From the NCBI GenBank assembly GCA_963555925.1, contig CAUVXJ010000098.1, positions 1 through 64,000 of the forward strand: a DNA stretch of 64,000 bases, read 5' to 3'. Positions within the stretch are counted from its first letter, which is position 1. The number at the start of each line of letters is the position of its first letter. Position numbers and translations under genes: made by a program. Below are positions 47,105 through 55,609 of this stretch, piece after piece. The stretch comes from Protofrankia sp963555925 (GTDB taxonomy: Bacteria > Actinomycetota > Actinomycetes > Frankiales > Frankiaceae). Below the pieces are notes generated by a model. It was not told where the DNA came from and made no database searches. It saw nothing but the letters and a program-made list of their open reading frames with translations.

Positions 47105-47440
47105 ATGGCTCCTACCGCCGCGCAGGGCTTGAATTCCGAATTCCGCAAAAAAGCGCTGGAGCAGCGCGCGACCCCGTCGCCAAGGGCGGCCCGCTCGGCG
47201 GCAGATCTCTCCCGATCACATCCACACCTATTCCCAGCGCGTCAGCGGGCCCTTCGTCCTGCTCCACTCTCATCTGAGTGGCGATCAGGCAGGTCCCTGC
47301 GGCTGCTGCCCACCTGGGACCAGGCCGCCGATGCCGTGATCACACCCGCCCCTCGCGGTGAAGCCGCCGGACGACTCTGGGACGGCCTGGTCATGGCCGC
47401 CGGGACGGACGGCTTCTTCGGTGCCATCGCGGGCCGATAG
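47105..47440 (+). CDS. Small hypothetical protein, possibly a remnant
   Basis: 111 residues, no ribosome site visible. The first 70 are Arg/Ser/Pro-rich and look random; the end (WDQAADAVITPAPRGEAAGRLWDGLVMAAGTDG) looks protein-like. No family recognised. It precedes the lanC remnant, so it may be another piece of a lost gene. Confidence 0.3.
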   Translation: MAPTAAQGLNSEFRKKALEQRATPSPRAARSAADLSRSHPHLFPARQRALRPAPLSSEWRSGRSLRLLPTWDQAADAVITPAPRGEAAGRLWDGLVMAAGTDGFFGAIAGR

Positions 47441-47450
47441 CCGGCCAACC

Positions 47451-47639
47451 GCAGTCACCGACGCGTTCGACCCCACGCGCTGCTTCTGCTTCGCACACGT
47501 CGCCGCCAGCACGGCCACCGACCGGCCCGGCTTCCTCACCGGCGCCGCCGGAACGGCGCTCGCGCTCGCCGAGCACGCCACGTTCCCCGTCCCCAAGGGC
47601 CTGCGCACGACCTGGGACGCCCTGCTGCTCTTGTCCTAA
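47451..47639 (+). pseudogene. LanC C-terminal remnant
   Basis: The frame encodes DRPGFLTGAAGTALALAEHA and TTWDALLLLS at its end, the usual last block of LanC-like cyclases (compare FLEGRAGARLALEG and the end of the lanC gene here). Nothing upstream in the frame carries the zinc motifs. A truncated copy on the opposite strand to the main lanC, belonging to the second, decayed locus. Confidence 0.65.
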
Positions 47640-47657
47640 CCCCGCCCGACAACGCGG

Positions 47658-48975
47658 TCAGACCGCGGCGGGTGCCTGTTCAGCCACCCGGACGAGAACC
47701 TGACTGTCGCGCTTGTCGACCGCAAGCAGCACGCCCGACACCTCCGGACGGCCGGCGCCTGCGGGGTGCGCCTCGATCCACAACTGGACACCCTGCCCGC
47801 CATCACGGTCCCAGTCGCGGACCCGCTCGGCGAGCCGGGCCGCCAGATCGGCGCCCCGCGGGCCGTAGCCGCAGGCACCGACCTCGTAGCTCGGCATCGC
47901 GACGTCGTCGGTCGGACTCGGCCGCGTCGTGAGATAGGCCAGCGACTCGCCCTCGACGACACCCATGCTTCCCCACGGACCCTTCGCCGCCATCAGCCGG
48001 CCGTCCTCGACCGCGGCCCGCGACACCAGGAGCCGGCAGAAGCCGTCCAGCGTGGCCAGCCAGAAATCGAGATGCTCTGTCCAGCCCCACGGGACCGCGA
48101 CTCCGGTCCAGCACACAGCCACAGGATGATCCAACGCACCTCGCAGCGCCGACGCATCCACCTGGCGATCATCATCCAGCCGGACCACCAGGTCCGGGCC
48201 CGCGCCGACCCGGATGTTCTGCTCGCGAACCGCGCCGACGCCACGCATCGGCATGAACCCGTCCTCCACGACCGACCGGCTACGCAGAACCGCTCCGGCG
48301 CGCTCGAAGACAACCGTCCGGGTCAGCCCGAGTATCCGCAGCGGCACCACCAAACGTCCGTCCTCGGCCAACTGTTCCCACCAAGCCTGCGGGATATCCC
48401 AGGCACCCGCGGTGACCACGATCCGGTCGAACGTCGGCCGTCCAGGCGCGCCGATCATGCCGTCTCCGTGCACCACCGTCACGGCCGCACCCAGGCCGCT
48501 CAGCGCGGCGCGCGNNNNNNNNNNNNNNNNNNNNNNNNNNNNNNNNNNNNNNNNNNNNNNNNNNNNNNNNNNNNNNNNNNNNNNCCGCGGACGCCACGGC
48601 CTCGTCGTACTCGATCGTCGTCACGGAACCAGCCGGGCCAACCAGATGGGCGAGCAACGCCGCGTTGTACCCCGTCCCAGCACCGATCTCAAGAACCCGA
48701 TGCCCCGGATGAACGTCGAGATCCTCCAGCATCCCGGCGACCGTGCCAGGCGCGGACGCGGAACTGACCGGAACCCCATCACCGTCGCGATGGGTCACCA
48801 CCGGGTCCGGTCCATAAGCACGCTCCAGCGAGACTTCGGGCACGAACACATGCCTCGGCACCGCCCGCATCGCCGCGTCCACCCGGCCACTCAGCGCCGC
48901 GCCCGACGGCCGCACGCCGTCGACCATCGCGTTCCTGAGCTCATCCGCTGTCACGGTCCCCGCCTCCAGGCTCAC
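47658..48975 (-). CDS. FxLD-system methyltransferase, second copy (with assembly gap)
   Basis: PCMT-like enzyme without the SpaB_C domain. N-terminal ELRNAMVDG, VPRHVFVPEVSLERAYG, then GHRVLEIGAGTGYNAALLAH (SAM loop); after the gap RIVVTAGAWDIP and RLVVPLRILGLTRT, then the C-terminal family domain. The two sides are in different frames across 70 N, so the gap size is wrong rather than the gene broken. GTG at 48975 overlaps the GNAT stop as GTGA; a GTG at 48954 with a GGAGG site is an alternative. No intact precursor lies beside it. Confidence 0.8.
48515..48584. other. Assembly gap (N run) in the second methyltransferase
   Basis: 70 unknown bases inside the SAM-binding domain. The flanks are out of frame with each other, so the true length is not 70 modulo 3. 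Confidence 0.99.
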
Positions 48976-49289
48976 CACTTCAGTGTAGTTCGACCGTCGC
49001 TGACCGCTCCGGTCGCCTCGCCCGCGCACGCACCCGGTGCCGGCGTCGTGGCGGGTTCGCCGAGACCAGCTACGAGCGGTGGAATCGGTGTCCGGTAGAA
49101 CACCTTGCCGTCATGTCTTTGCGCACCCAAAGCGTCGTAAAAGCTCTGAGCTTCGGTGTTCTCCTGATCCGTGGTCCACTCCAGGCGGCTACAACCTTGC
49201 TCTTCGGCGATGGTCCGCAGGTGCTCCATGAGCATCCGCCCGACCCCGCGCCGCCGGGCGGCAGCGGAGACATACAGCTCCTTGAGAAA
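48972..49289 (-). pseudogene. GNAT acetyltransferase, 5' truncated
   Basis: Encodes only the second half of a GNAT domain: FLKELYVSAAARRRGVGRML (acetyl-CoA loop R-x2-G-x-G/A), then TTDQENTEAQSFYDALGA. The first 60-70 residues (beta1-beta3) are missing. Beyond position 49290 the frame is only the antisense of the truncated TPR gene. Its stop overlaps the start of the methyltransferase gene. Confidence 0.75.
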
Positions 49290-49290
49290 C

Positions 49291-49983
49291 CGCGGCGACC
49301 TCGCGGCCCAGCACTTCGTCCAGGCATTCGGCCTGGCCACCGCGGCCGGCGACCAGGCGCTGACCGCGCAAGCGCTCGTCAGCCAGAGTCAACTAGCCTT
49401 GGAAAATGACCATCCTCACGACGCCGTCCGGCTCGCATTGGCGGGCCTCGCGCTGGTGCCGGACGACCCACAGTACGGGGCACTGCATAGCCGGCTGCAT
49501 GCCATGACGGCCCGAGGGACCGCTCTGGCTGGTGCATCGGCCACGTGTCTGGCCGCGCTGCGGGACGCCGAACGAGAACTGGCTCACGCGGTGCCCACCG
49601 GCAACGAATGGCTCAGCCCGTTCGACGAAGCATCGCTCGCCGCCGAAGCCTCCATCTGCTTGCGCGACCTGCACGACTGGAGCGCGGCCGAACGCCAGGC
49701 GCTGCGGGTCTTGGAGCTGCGCACACCAGACCGGACCCGAAGCCGAGCGTTCACCAACCTCACCCTCGCGACCGTGCACCTCGGGCGCGGCGATCTCGAC
49801 GCGACCTGCGAGGCCGGCACCCGGGTGCTCGACGCCGCCAGTCAGCTGGACTCCGACCGTGTCGTCGGCCAGCTACGGGCACTCGGCCGCCGACTCGAAC
49901 CGCACCTCGGCCTACCAGTCGTCAACGAGTTCCTCGGTCGCGTCGCCACCACCCTGCCCGCCCGAGCCGCCGAGGCGTCATGA
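49291..49983 (+). pseudogene. TPR-type regulator, 5' truncated
   Basis: About 230 residues of the C-terminal helical part of a regulator like that at 45217 (ATAAGDQALTAQALVSQSQL, HLGRGDLDATCEAGTRVLD). The HTH and the first repeats are missing. It begins at the same point as the truncated GNAT on the other strand, so both lost their 5' ends at one junction. The stop overlaps the NUDIX start (ATGA). Confidence 0.7.
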
Positions 49984-50504
49984 GCACCGAACAGGAGTGG
50001 GAGGCCAGCTACCGCGACCGGGACGCCGGCGAGTTTGCCCACCTCGCCGATGGCAACGCCCGGCAAGCCCGCAAACGAGTCTCGGCCGACGCCGTCATCC
50101 GCGATGAAACCGGACGTCTCCTGCTGGTCGACCCGACCTACAAGCCTGACTGGGACCTACCCGGCGGCATGGCCGAAGCGAACGAACCACCCCGCGATGC
50201 CCTCCGCCGCGAGCTGAAAGAAGAACTAAACCTCGACATACCCGTCGGCGAGCTGCTGTGCGTGGACTGGGTCTCCCCGCACGGCCCCTGGGACGATCTG
50301 CTGGCCTTCGTCTTCGACGGCGGCACACTGCCAGCCGACCGAGCCCGTGCGCTGCATTCCGTCGACCCAGAGCTAGCCGCCGTCCGCTTCTGGCCACCGA
50401 CCGAGGCCGCGCGGCTGCTGCGCCCCTACGTGTGGCGCCGAACCCAAGCCGCCCTCACCGCACTCGAACGCGGCACAGCCAGGTACCTCCAAGACGGCCG
50501 CTAG
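49980..50504 (+). CDS. NUDIX hydrolase
   Basis: 174 residues; ATG overlaps the stop of the truncated regulator, which shows they were once coupled. NUDIX box GGMAEANEPPRDALRRELKE then ELNL: catalytic REL-x-EE present, with Asn in place of the later Gly. VDPTYKPDWDLPGG precedes it. Substrate unknown. Translation may now be poor because its coupled partner lost its start. Confidence 0.85.
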   Translation: MSTEQEWEASYRDRDAGEFAHLADGNARQARKRVSADAVIRDETGRLLLVDPTYKPDWDLPGGMAEANEPPRDALRRELKEELNLDIPVGELLCVDWVSPHGPWDDLLAFVFDGGTLPADRARALHSVDPELAAVRFWPPTEAARLLRPYVWRRTQAALTALERGTARYLQDGR

Positions 50505-50541
50505 CACGCCCCCTCACCAGGGACCGGGCCCCCAGGGAAGG

Positions 50542-50613
50542 ATGAGCCGCTCCATGCCCCAGCTCGACGACGGCCACGACCGCTATGACGGCAAGGGTGG
50601 CTCCCATCCATGA
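50542..50613 (+). CDS. Possible 23-residue peptide
   Basis: MSRSMPQLDDGHDRYDGKGG then SHP, with agggaagg directly upstream. It lies 37 bp past the NUDIX stop. No Cys, few Ser; rich in Asp, Gly and His. No family recognised. Length makes chance likely; listed because of the strong ribosome site and RiPP-like setting. Confidence 0.2.
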   Translation: MSRSMPQLDDGHDRYDGKGGSHP

Positions 50614-50743
50614 AGCGGCGAGCCGTCTGACCTGAGCGGACGCACCGGAGAAAGATCGTCACCAAACATGTGTACGGTTTTCAAGGTCGACCACCTCGGA
50701 TGTCCGGCCGGTCTCGGCGGATAAGAGCGCCCGGCAATAGGGG

Positions 50744-51709
50744 TCACCAGTCGGCGGGGGTGCCAAAGACCTGCGTCCAGTAGATGCCGTAGCTGCCACC
50801 ACGGGCAAAGCCGACGCCGATCTGGGTGAACTCCCCGTTGAGGATGTTCTTGCGGTGGCCGGGGCTGTGCATCCAGCCGTCCATCACCTCAGCCGGGCTC
50901 TGCTGGCCCGCGGCGACGTTCTCACCCAACGCGCGGTAGCGGTAGCCGGCGGCGGTACCGCGGTCGGACATCGTCCGCCCATCCAGGCTGACGTGGTCCA
51001 TGTAGCTGTTCGCCGCCATGTCCTCGCTGTGCCGTTGCGCGGCCAGGGTCAGGCGCGATTCGAGGGTCAACGGCCCGGCACCGACCCTGGCCCGTTCGGC
51101 GTTCACCAATGCGACCACCTCTGTGACCATGGCCGGGACCACCATGGCGGAGACAGCCTCGGCCGGTCTCGCCGGTCCCCGCGGACCCCCGGGGCGCTGG
51201 CCCGGCACCGAGACCGGCGCTGCGCCGTCGTCAGCCACGTCCACACCGAAGTCACGAGCGATCCCGGCGAGGCCGTCGGCATAGCCCTGCCCGAGCGCGC
51301 GGACCTTCCAGTCGCTGCCACGCCGGTAGATCTCGGCAAGCAGGAGCACGGTCTCGGTGCGTGGCGCAGGCGGGGTGAAGCGCACGAGCGGAGCCCCGTC
51401 GCGGCTGCGGATGTCCATCACCGGCGGTGGGAGTTGGCCGAGCGCCAGCGCGGTGTCGGCGGGGCTGACGACAACCACCACTCGGCTCGCCCCCGGCCGC
51501 AGCCGGCCCGGGTCGATGTCCACGGTGTCACCGTTCAGCCTCGCACCGGGCGCGGACGGCTGGTTGTAGAAGACGAAGTCCTGGTCGGTTGTGACTTTCC
51601 CGTCGGCACCCGTGATGAGGACCGAAAGATCGAAGGGACCGGGCACCCGTACCGACAGGACACCACCGGGCAACGACCGGTTGGCACCGGCGACCAGCTC
51701 GATCATCAT
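50744..51709 (-). CDS. TerD-domain / CAP-domain fusion protein
   Basis: About 321 residues from the first of two ATGs (GGAG upstream). Residues 1-165 are a TerD domain of the tellurite/stress calcium-binding family (ELVAGANRSLPGGVLSVRV, DFVFYNQPSAPGARL, ETVLLLAEIYRRG). After a Pro/Arg linker, residues about 195-321 are a CAP/SCP (YkwD) domain: LVNAERARVGAGPLTLES, HSEDMAANSYMDHVSLDG, GENVAAGQ, HSPGHRKNILN, YWTQVFG. CAP domains are mostly secreted, yet no signal peptide is seen, so location is unclear. Promoter region shared with the divergent methyltransferase. Confidence 0.85.
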   Translation of the reverse strand: MMIELVAGANRSLPGGVLSVRVPGPFDLSVLITGADGKVTTDQDFVFYNQPSAPGARLNGDTVDIDPGRLRPGASRVVVVVSPADTALALGQLPPPVMDIRSRDGAPLVRFTPPAPRTETVLLLAEIYRRGSDWKVRALGQGYADGLAGIARDFGVDVADDGAAPVSVPGQRPGGPRGPARPAEAVSAMVVPAMVTEVVALVNAERARVGAGPLTLESRLTLAAQRHSEDMAANSYMDHVSLDGRTMSDRGTAAGYRYRALGENVAAGQQSPAEVMDGWMHSPGHRKNILNGEFTQIGVGFARGGSYGIYWTQVFGTPADW

Positions 51710-51832
51710 GACTCCGGGGCGTGTCGTCGGGCGTCGTTGTGTGCCACCTGTGCGTGGCGTCACCAGATCTCGGGTGCACGTGTCGGGACCGGGACGTAAA
51801 GTTACATTCTGGCCACGCCATCGGATGTTATT

Positions 51833-52705
51833 GTGCCCGGCATGGCCGAGACGGTGTCCCTCCCACAGGGATCTTCCTCCTCCCCCGATACTCCCACCGC
51901 ACTCGACGGGACACCGTCCAAAGCCTCGCGCCCGGTGCGGGTACCGCCCGCACCGCAGCTGCCAGCTGCCCCACCTGCGCCGGTGGCCGGCACCTCGATC
52001 GGCCGATCGATCAGACTGTTCCAGGCCTGCCGCCGCGAGCAGGTCGACCCCGCGGGCTTCTACTCGCTGCTCGCCGCGGACTCGGTGCACCAGCTCAGCC
52101 AGTTCACGTCGCTGGCCGGGTCGGTGGTACTGGACGTCGGCGGCGGCCCCGGCTATTTCCGCGCCGCCTTCCAGCGGGCGGGTGCCCGGTACTTCTGGGT
52201 CGAACCGGATATTTCAGAGATGAGCGCGGGGGGCATCGTCGAGCCGGGACGGGTACTGGGCAGCGCGCTGGACATGCCGTTCGCCACCGCATCGGTGGAC
52301 ATCTGCTATTCCTCGAACGTCCTTGAACACGTCCCCGACCCATGGCGGATGTGTGCGGAAATGGTGCGGGTGACCCGTCCCGGCGGTGTGGTCTTCCTGA
52401 GCTTCACCAACTGGCTGTCGCCGTGGGGTGGACACGAGACCTCGCCCTGGCACTACCTGGGTGGCCACCGGGCGGCGCTGCGGTACGAGCGCCGCACCGG
52501 TGTCGCACCCAAGAACCTCTACGGCACCAGTCTGTTCCCGGTATCGGTCGCGGACGCCCTGGCGTGGGCGAACGGCCGGTCCGACATCCAGGTCGTCGAG
52601 GCCATGCCGAGATACCTGCCGAGCTGGGCAAAGCCGATCCTTCGGATTCCCGGCGTACGGGAGGTTCTCACCTGGAACCTGGCGATGGTCTTCCGCAAGC
52701 GTTGA
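51833..52705 (+). CDS. Class I SAM-dependent methyltransferase
   Basis: 290 residues. A 50-residue Pro/Ser-rich start is followed by VVLDVGGGPGYFRAAF (SAM motif I), VEPDISEM, SALDMPFATASVD and VLEHVPDPWRMCAEMVRVTR, ending with a fixed tail LPSWAKPILRIPG. It resembles mycobacterial Rv0224c-type methyltransferases of unknown substrate. Convergent with the GH2 gene, only 3 bp between the stops. Confidence 0.85.
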   Translation: MPGMAETVSLPQGSSSSPDTPTALDGTPSKASRPVRVPPAPQLPAAPPAPVAGTSIGRSIRLFQACRREQVDPAGFYSLLAADSVHQLSQFTSLAGSVVLDVGGGPGYFRAAFQRAGARYFWVEPDISEMSAGGIVEPGRVLGSALDMPFATASVDICYSSNVLEHVPDPWRMCAEMVRVTRPGGVVFLSFTNWLSPWGGHETSPWHYLGGHRAALRYERRTGVAPKNLYGTSLFPVSVADALAWANGRSDIQVVEAMPRYLPSWAKPILRIPGVREVLTWNLAMVFRKR

Positions 52706-52708
52706 TAA

Positions 52709-55414
52709 TCAGCGCTGGACTGCTTGAGACGGCCCTCCGCTGCCGGCGCTGTACAGCTGTCCGACCTCGGCCACGGATAGGGCACGGTCGAAGATGTGGA
52801 CCTCATCAATGGTTCCCGGCCAGAAGTCGACCGGTCCGCCGTTGTACATCGCCCTGCCGATGACCGTGTGACCGGCGGCTTTCTCCCCCAGACACACCGA
52901 TGTGACCCCCGCCTTCGCCCCGTCGACGTAGAGCGTCATCGTTCCGTTCGCCGCGTCCCGCACACCCGTGAGGTGATACCACTGGCCGACCGCAGGCGTG
53001 GGGCCAAGTGCCCGGACGCCGGCGTCACCGAAGGCGAACCGGTTGTCAACCGCGGAATACTGAAGATAGAACGCGCTGTGCGGGTCACCGTCCTGGCTGA
53101 CCGCCGTGGCGAACGAACCGAGCCGGTCGATCTTCACCCACGCTGACACGCTGTAGTTGCCCGTCGTATCGACGATCGAGGTACCGGTGTCGACGAACTG
53201 GTTCGAACCGTTGAACACCGGCGCCGGCCCGGCATGCCCACCCGTCCACGCCGGGCCGCCCACCAGGGTCGCCTCATGGCCACCCACCGCGTCCCTGGTA
53301 ACCGTGCCGTTGCCCTCGTCGAACCGGTAGAAGCTCACACCGTCGAGCCCGGCCGTGCCCGGCGGATAGCTGATCGGCTCGTCCTCCACCGAAACCGACG
53401 CGTCGATCAGTGCGCGGTTGGCTTTCCGTACCGATGCCGCATCCGCTTTGAGAACCGCGCGATCATAGGTGTAAAGCCCGTTGATTTCGTTCTCCACATC
53501 ACTGATCTGTGTATACACAGAGCCGGACAGACCACACCGTTTCTCCGTCGCCAGGAGTCTGTCGGACAACTCCACGTAACGTCGGGTGAAGGTGGCCGCA
53601 TCGGGTTCGAGCTCGTTGGCAAAGGCCTTCGCCGGGTCGTAGAGATGGCCGTCGACCGTCAACCCGAGCCCACCGAACTCGCCGTCCACGCTCGCCCTTT
53701 TTCCCTGCTGGACCGGCCCGCCCGGGCCGACGTAGGTGTGGTTGTCATATACGTCACCCTCGCCGTCATCGGGGATGGACGCGCAGCAGTTCACCCCGCT
53801 GTCCACATTGACCAGCCGGCTCGGATCCCAGGACTTGACCAGATCGGCGACGCGTTTCGGTTCGTACTCGCCCCAGCCCTCGTTGAACGGCACCCACATG
53901 ACGATCGAGGGATACCCGCGGTGGGCGTCGACCAGCGCACGCAGTTCGGACTCGAACTGATATCGAGCTCCATCGGCCGGGGTTTGGCCGCCGAACATCG
54001 CGGGCATGTCCTGCCAGACCAGCAGACCGAGTTTGTCGGCCCAGTAGTACCAACGGTCGGGTTCGACCTTGGCATGCTTGCGGACCATGTTGAAGCCGAG
54101 CTGCTTGTGCGCCTCGAGGTCGGACCGAAGCGCCTCGTCGGTGGGAGCGGTATAAAGGCCATCCGGCCAGAACCCCTGGTCGAGAGTGCCGACCTGCATC
54201 ACGAACCTACCGTTGAGCAGCATCCGGGTCTTGCCGTCGCGACCGCCGCCCAGGGATATCGAACGCATGCCGAAGTACGAGCCGACCTCGTCAATGGCCT
54301 TGCTTCCAACGACATCACCGCCGGCGACACCGTTACCGACGGAATCGTGACCTGCGCCGTCACCTCCACCGCTGTCATCTCCGGCGCTATGTGTTCCGGA
54401 ACCGTCACCGCCGACGCTGTTACCCGGGTCGCTCAGGCGTACCTTGAGGGTGTAAAGGTATGGATCGTCGGGGGTCCACAGGTGCGGGTTGGGGACGGGC
54501 AGCCGCAGTTCGGTGCCCGGCGCGCCGGTGACCCGGCCGATCTCCTGCTCGCCGGCGTAGGCGATCGCCTCGGCGATGTAGCCCGTGGCGCCGGCGGCCA
54601 CAACGGTCAACCGCAGGGCATTCTCGGGCAGATCCGGGGTGGCGTCGAGCCGGTCGACGTGCGCGGGGGCCACCGGCTCCATCCACACCGTCTGCCAGAT
54701 GCCGGACGACGACGTGTAGAAGATGCCGCCGGGATCAGGGCGCTGCTTGCCGACGGCCTGGCTGGCCGCGTCGGTCTGGTCATGCACACCGACCACCAGC
54801 TCCTGCGGACCGGAGCCGGTCAGCGCGTCCGTGACGTCGATACTGAAAGCGTCGAAGCCACCCTTGTGGGTCGCGGTCAGCCGACCGTTCACATACACGG
54901 TCGCCTCGTAGTCCACGGCCTGAAAATGGAGCAACAGACGCGCTCCCCGACCAACCTGCCAGCCATCTGGAACGGTGAAGGTACGGCGGTACCACATCCG
55001 ACCGACGGGACGTTTGATTCCCGACAGGGCGGACTCCACCGGATACGGCACCAGGATCCGCTCGGCCAGATCCCGACCCACCGGCGGTGCTTCGCCCGCC
55101 GCATCGGGGCCGGCACCGGCGGCGAACTGCCACACTCCGTTGAGGTTCTGCCAGCGGGCACGGGTGAGCGCTGGTCGCGGATACTCGGGCAACGGATTGT
55201 CCGCCGACACTTTATTCGTCCACGCAGTGGTCAGCGGTGGTGTCTTGGGTGCCCAACCTGCGACCGGGCCGGGCTGGGCCGTTGCCGGCTCGGCGCTGGC
55301 CGGTGGGCTCGTTGCCTGGGCTGTCACCAACACGACGAACGCCACCACAGCGGCGACCATTCCGACCCGTCCGCGAGCATCACGTTCACGGCAATCCTGT
55401 TCGCGGACCCGCAC
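52709..55414 (-). CDS. Secreted GH2-family glycosidase with LamG-like domain
   Basis: 901 residues. Signal peptide (VAAVVAFVVLVTAQATSPPASA, about residues 20-42). GH2 sugar-binding jelly roll (RMWYRRTFTVP, DYEATVYVNG), immunoglobulin-like domain interrupted by a 40-residue Gly/Asp/Ser stretch, then the TIM barrel: PFNEGWGEYE with the acid/base Glu and SVDGEFGG with the probable nucleophile. The last 200 residues form a concanavalin-like LamG domain (SVSAWVKIDRLGS, TIDEVHIFDRALS). Substrate is not clear; beta-galactosidase or -glucuronidase-like activity is possible. Two palindromes lie upstream. Confidence 0.85.
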   Translation of the reverse strand: MRVREQDCRERDARGRVGMVAAVVAFVVLVTAQATSPPASAEPATAQPGPVAGWAPKTPPLTTAWTNKVSADNPLPEYPRPALTRARWQNLNGVWQFAAGAGPDAAGEAPPVGRDLAERILVPYPVESALSGIKRPVGRMWYRRTFTVPDGWQVGRGARLLLHFQAVDYEATVYVNGRLTATHKGGFDAFSIDVTDALTGSGPQELVVGVHDQTDAASQAVGKQRPDPGGIFYTSSSGIWQTVWMEPVAPAHVDRLDATPDLPENALRLTVVAAGATGYIAEAIAYAGEQEIGRVTGAPGTELRLPVPNPHLWTPDDPYLYTLKVRLSDPGNSVGGDGSGTHSAGDDSGGGDGAGHDSVGNGVAGGDVVGSKAIDEVGSYFGMRSISLGGGRDGKTRMLLNGRFVMQVGTLDQGFWPDGLYTAPTDEALRSDLEAHKQLGFNMVRKHAKVEPDRWYYWADKLGLLVWQDMPAMFGGQTPADGARYQFESELRALVDAHRGYPSIVMWVPFNEGWGEYEPKRVADLVKSWDPSRLVNVDSGVNCCASIPDDGEGDVYDNHTYVGPGGPVQQGKRASVDGEFGGLGLTVDGHLYDPAKAFANELEPDAATFTRRYVELSDRLLATEKRCGLSGSVYTQISDVENEINGLYTYDRAVLKADAASVRKANRALIDASVSVEDEPISYPPGTAGLDGVSFYRFDEGNGTVTRDAVGGHEATLVGGPAWTGGHAGPAPVFNGSNQFVDTGTSIVDTTGNYSVSAWVKIDRLGSFATAVSQDGDPHSAFYLQYSAVDNRFAFGDAGVRALGPTPAVGQWYHLTGVRDAANGTMTLYVDGAKAGVTSVCLGEKAAGHTVIGRAMYNGGPVDFWPGTIDEVHIFDRALSVAEVGQLYSAGSGGPSQAVQR

Positions 55415-55452
55415 AGTGCCCCGATCCGCCCGTCATGGGCATACGTCAATGC

Positions 55453-55477
55453 GGGCGGTGGTGTCACCACACCGCCC
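55453..55477. promoter_or_regulatory. Palindrome close to the GH2 start
   Basis: gggcggtg / caccgccc, 8-bp arms with a 9-base centre, about 40 bp upstream of the GH2 start codon. Operator-like, no known regulator nearby. Confidence 0.35.
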
Positions 55478-55505
55478 ACTGCCATCAGTAGTCTTATTCG
55501 GCCGG

Positions 55506-55527
55506 TTATCAGGCTTTTCCCTGATAA
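55506..55527. promoter_or_regulatory. Operator-like palindrome upstream of GH2
   Basis: Perfect ttatcagg-cttttc-cctgataa, AT-rich against its surroundings, about 92 bp upstream of the GH2 start. Size and symmetry fit a dimeric repressor site such as LacI or GntR type. Confidence 0.5.
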
Positions 55528-55609
55528 GGACTATCGGCAAATCGGACTAATAGTACTGACGGCTACCGCGAAGATCGGCGAATGTGACGGAATCGCGGAT
55601 GGTCACGGC

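Noticed and set aside
33150..50600. Attachment-site repeat of the tRNA-Arg 3' end
   Set aside because: Reading through the accessory block I saw no second copy of the tRNA 3' end; a proper search was not possible.
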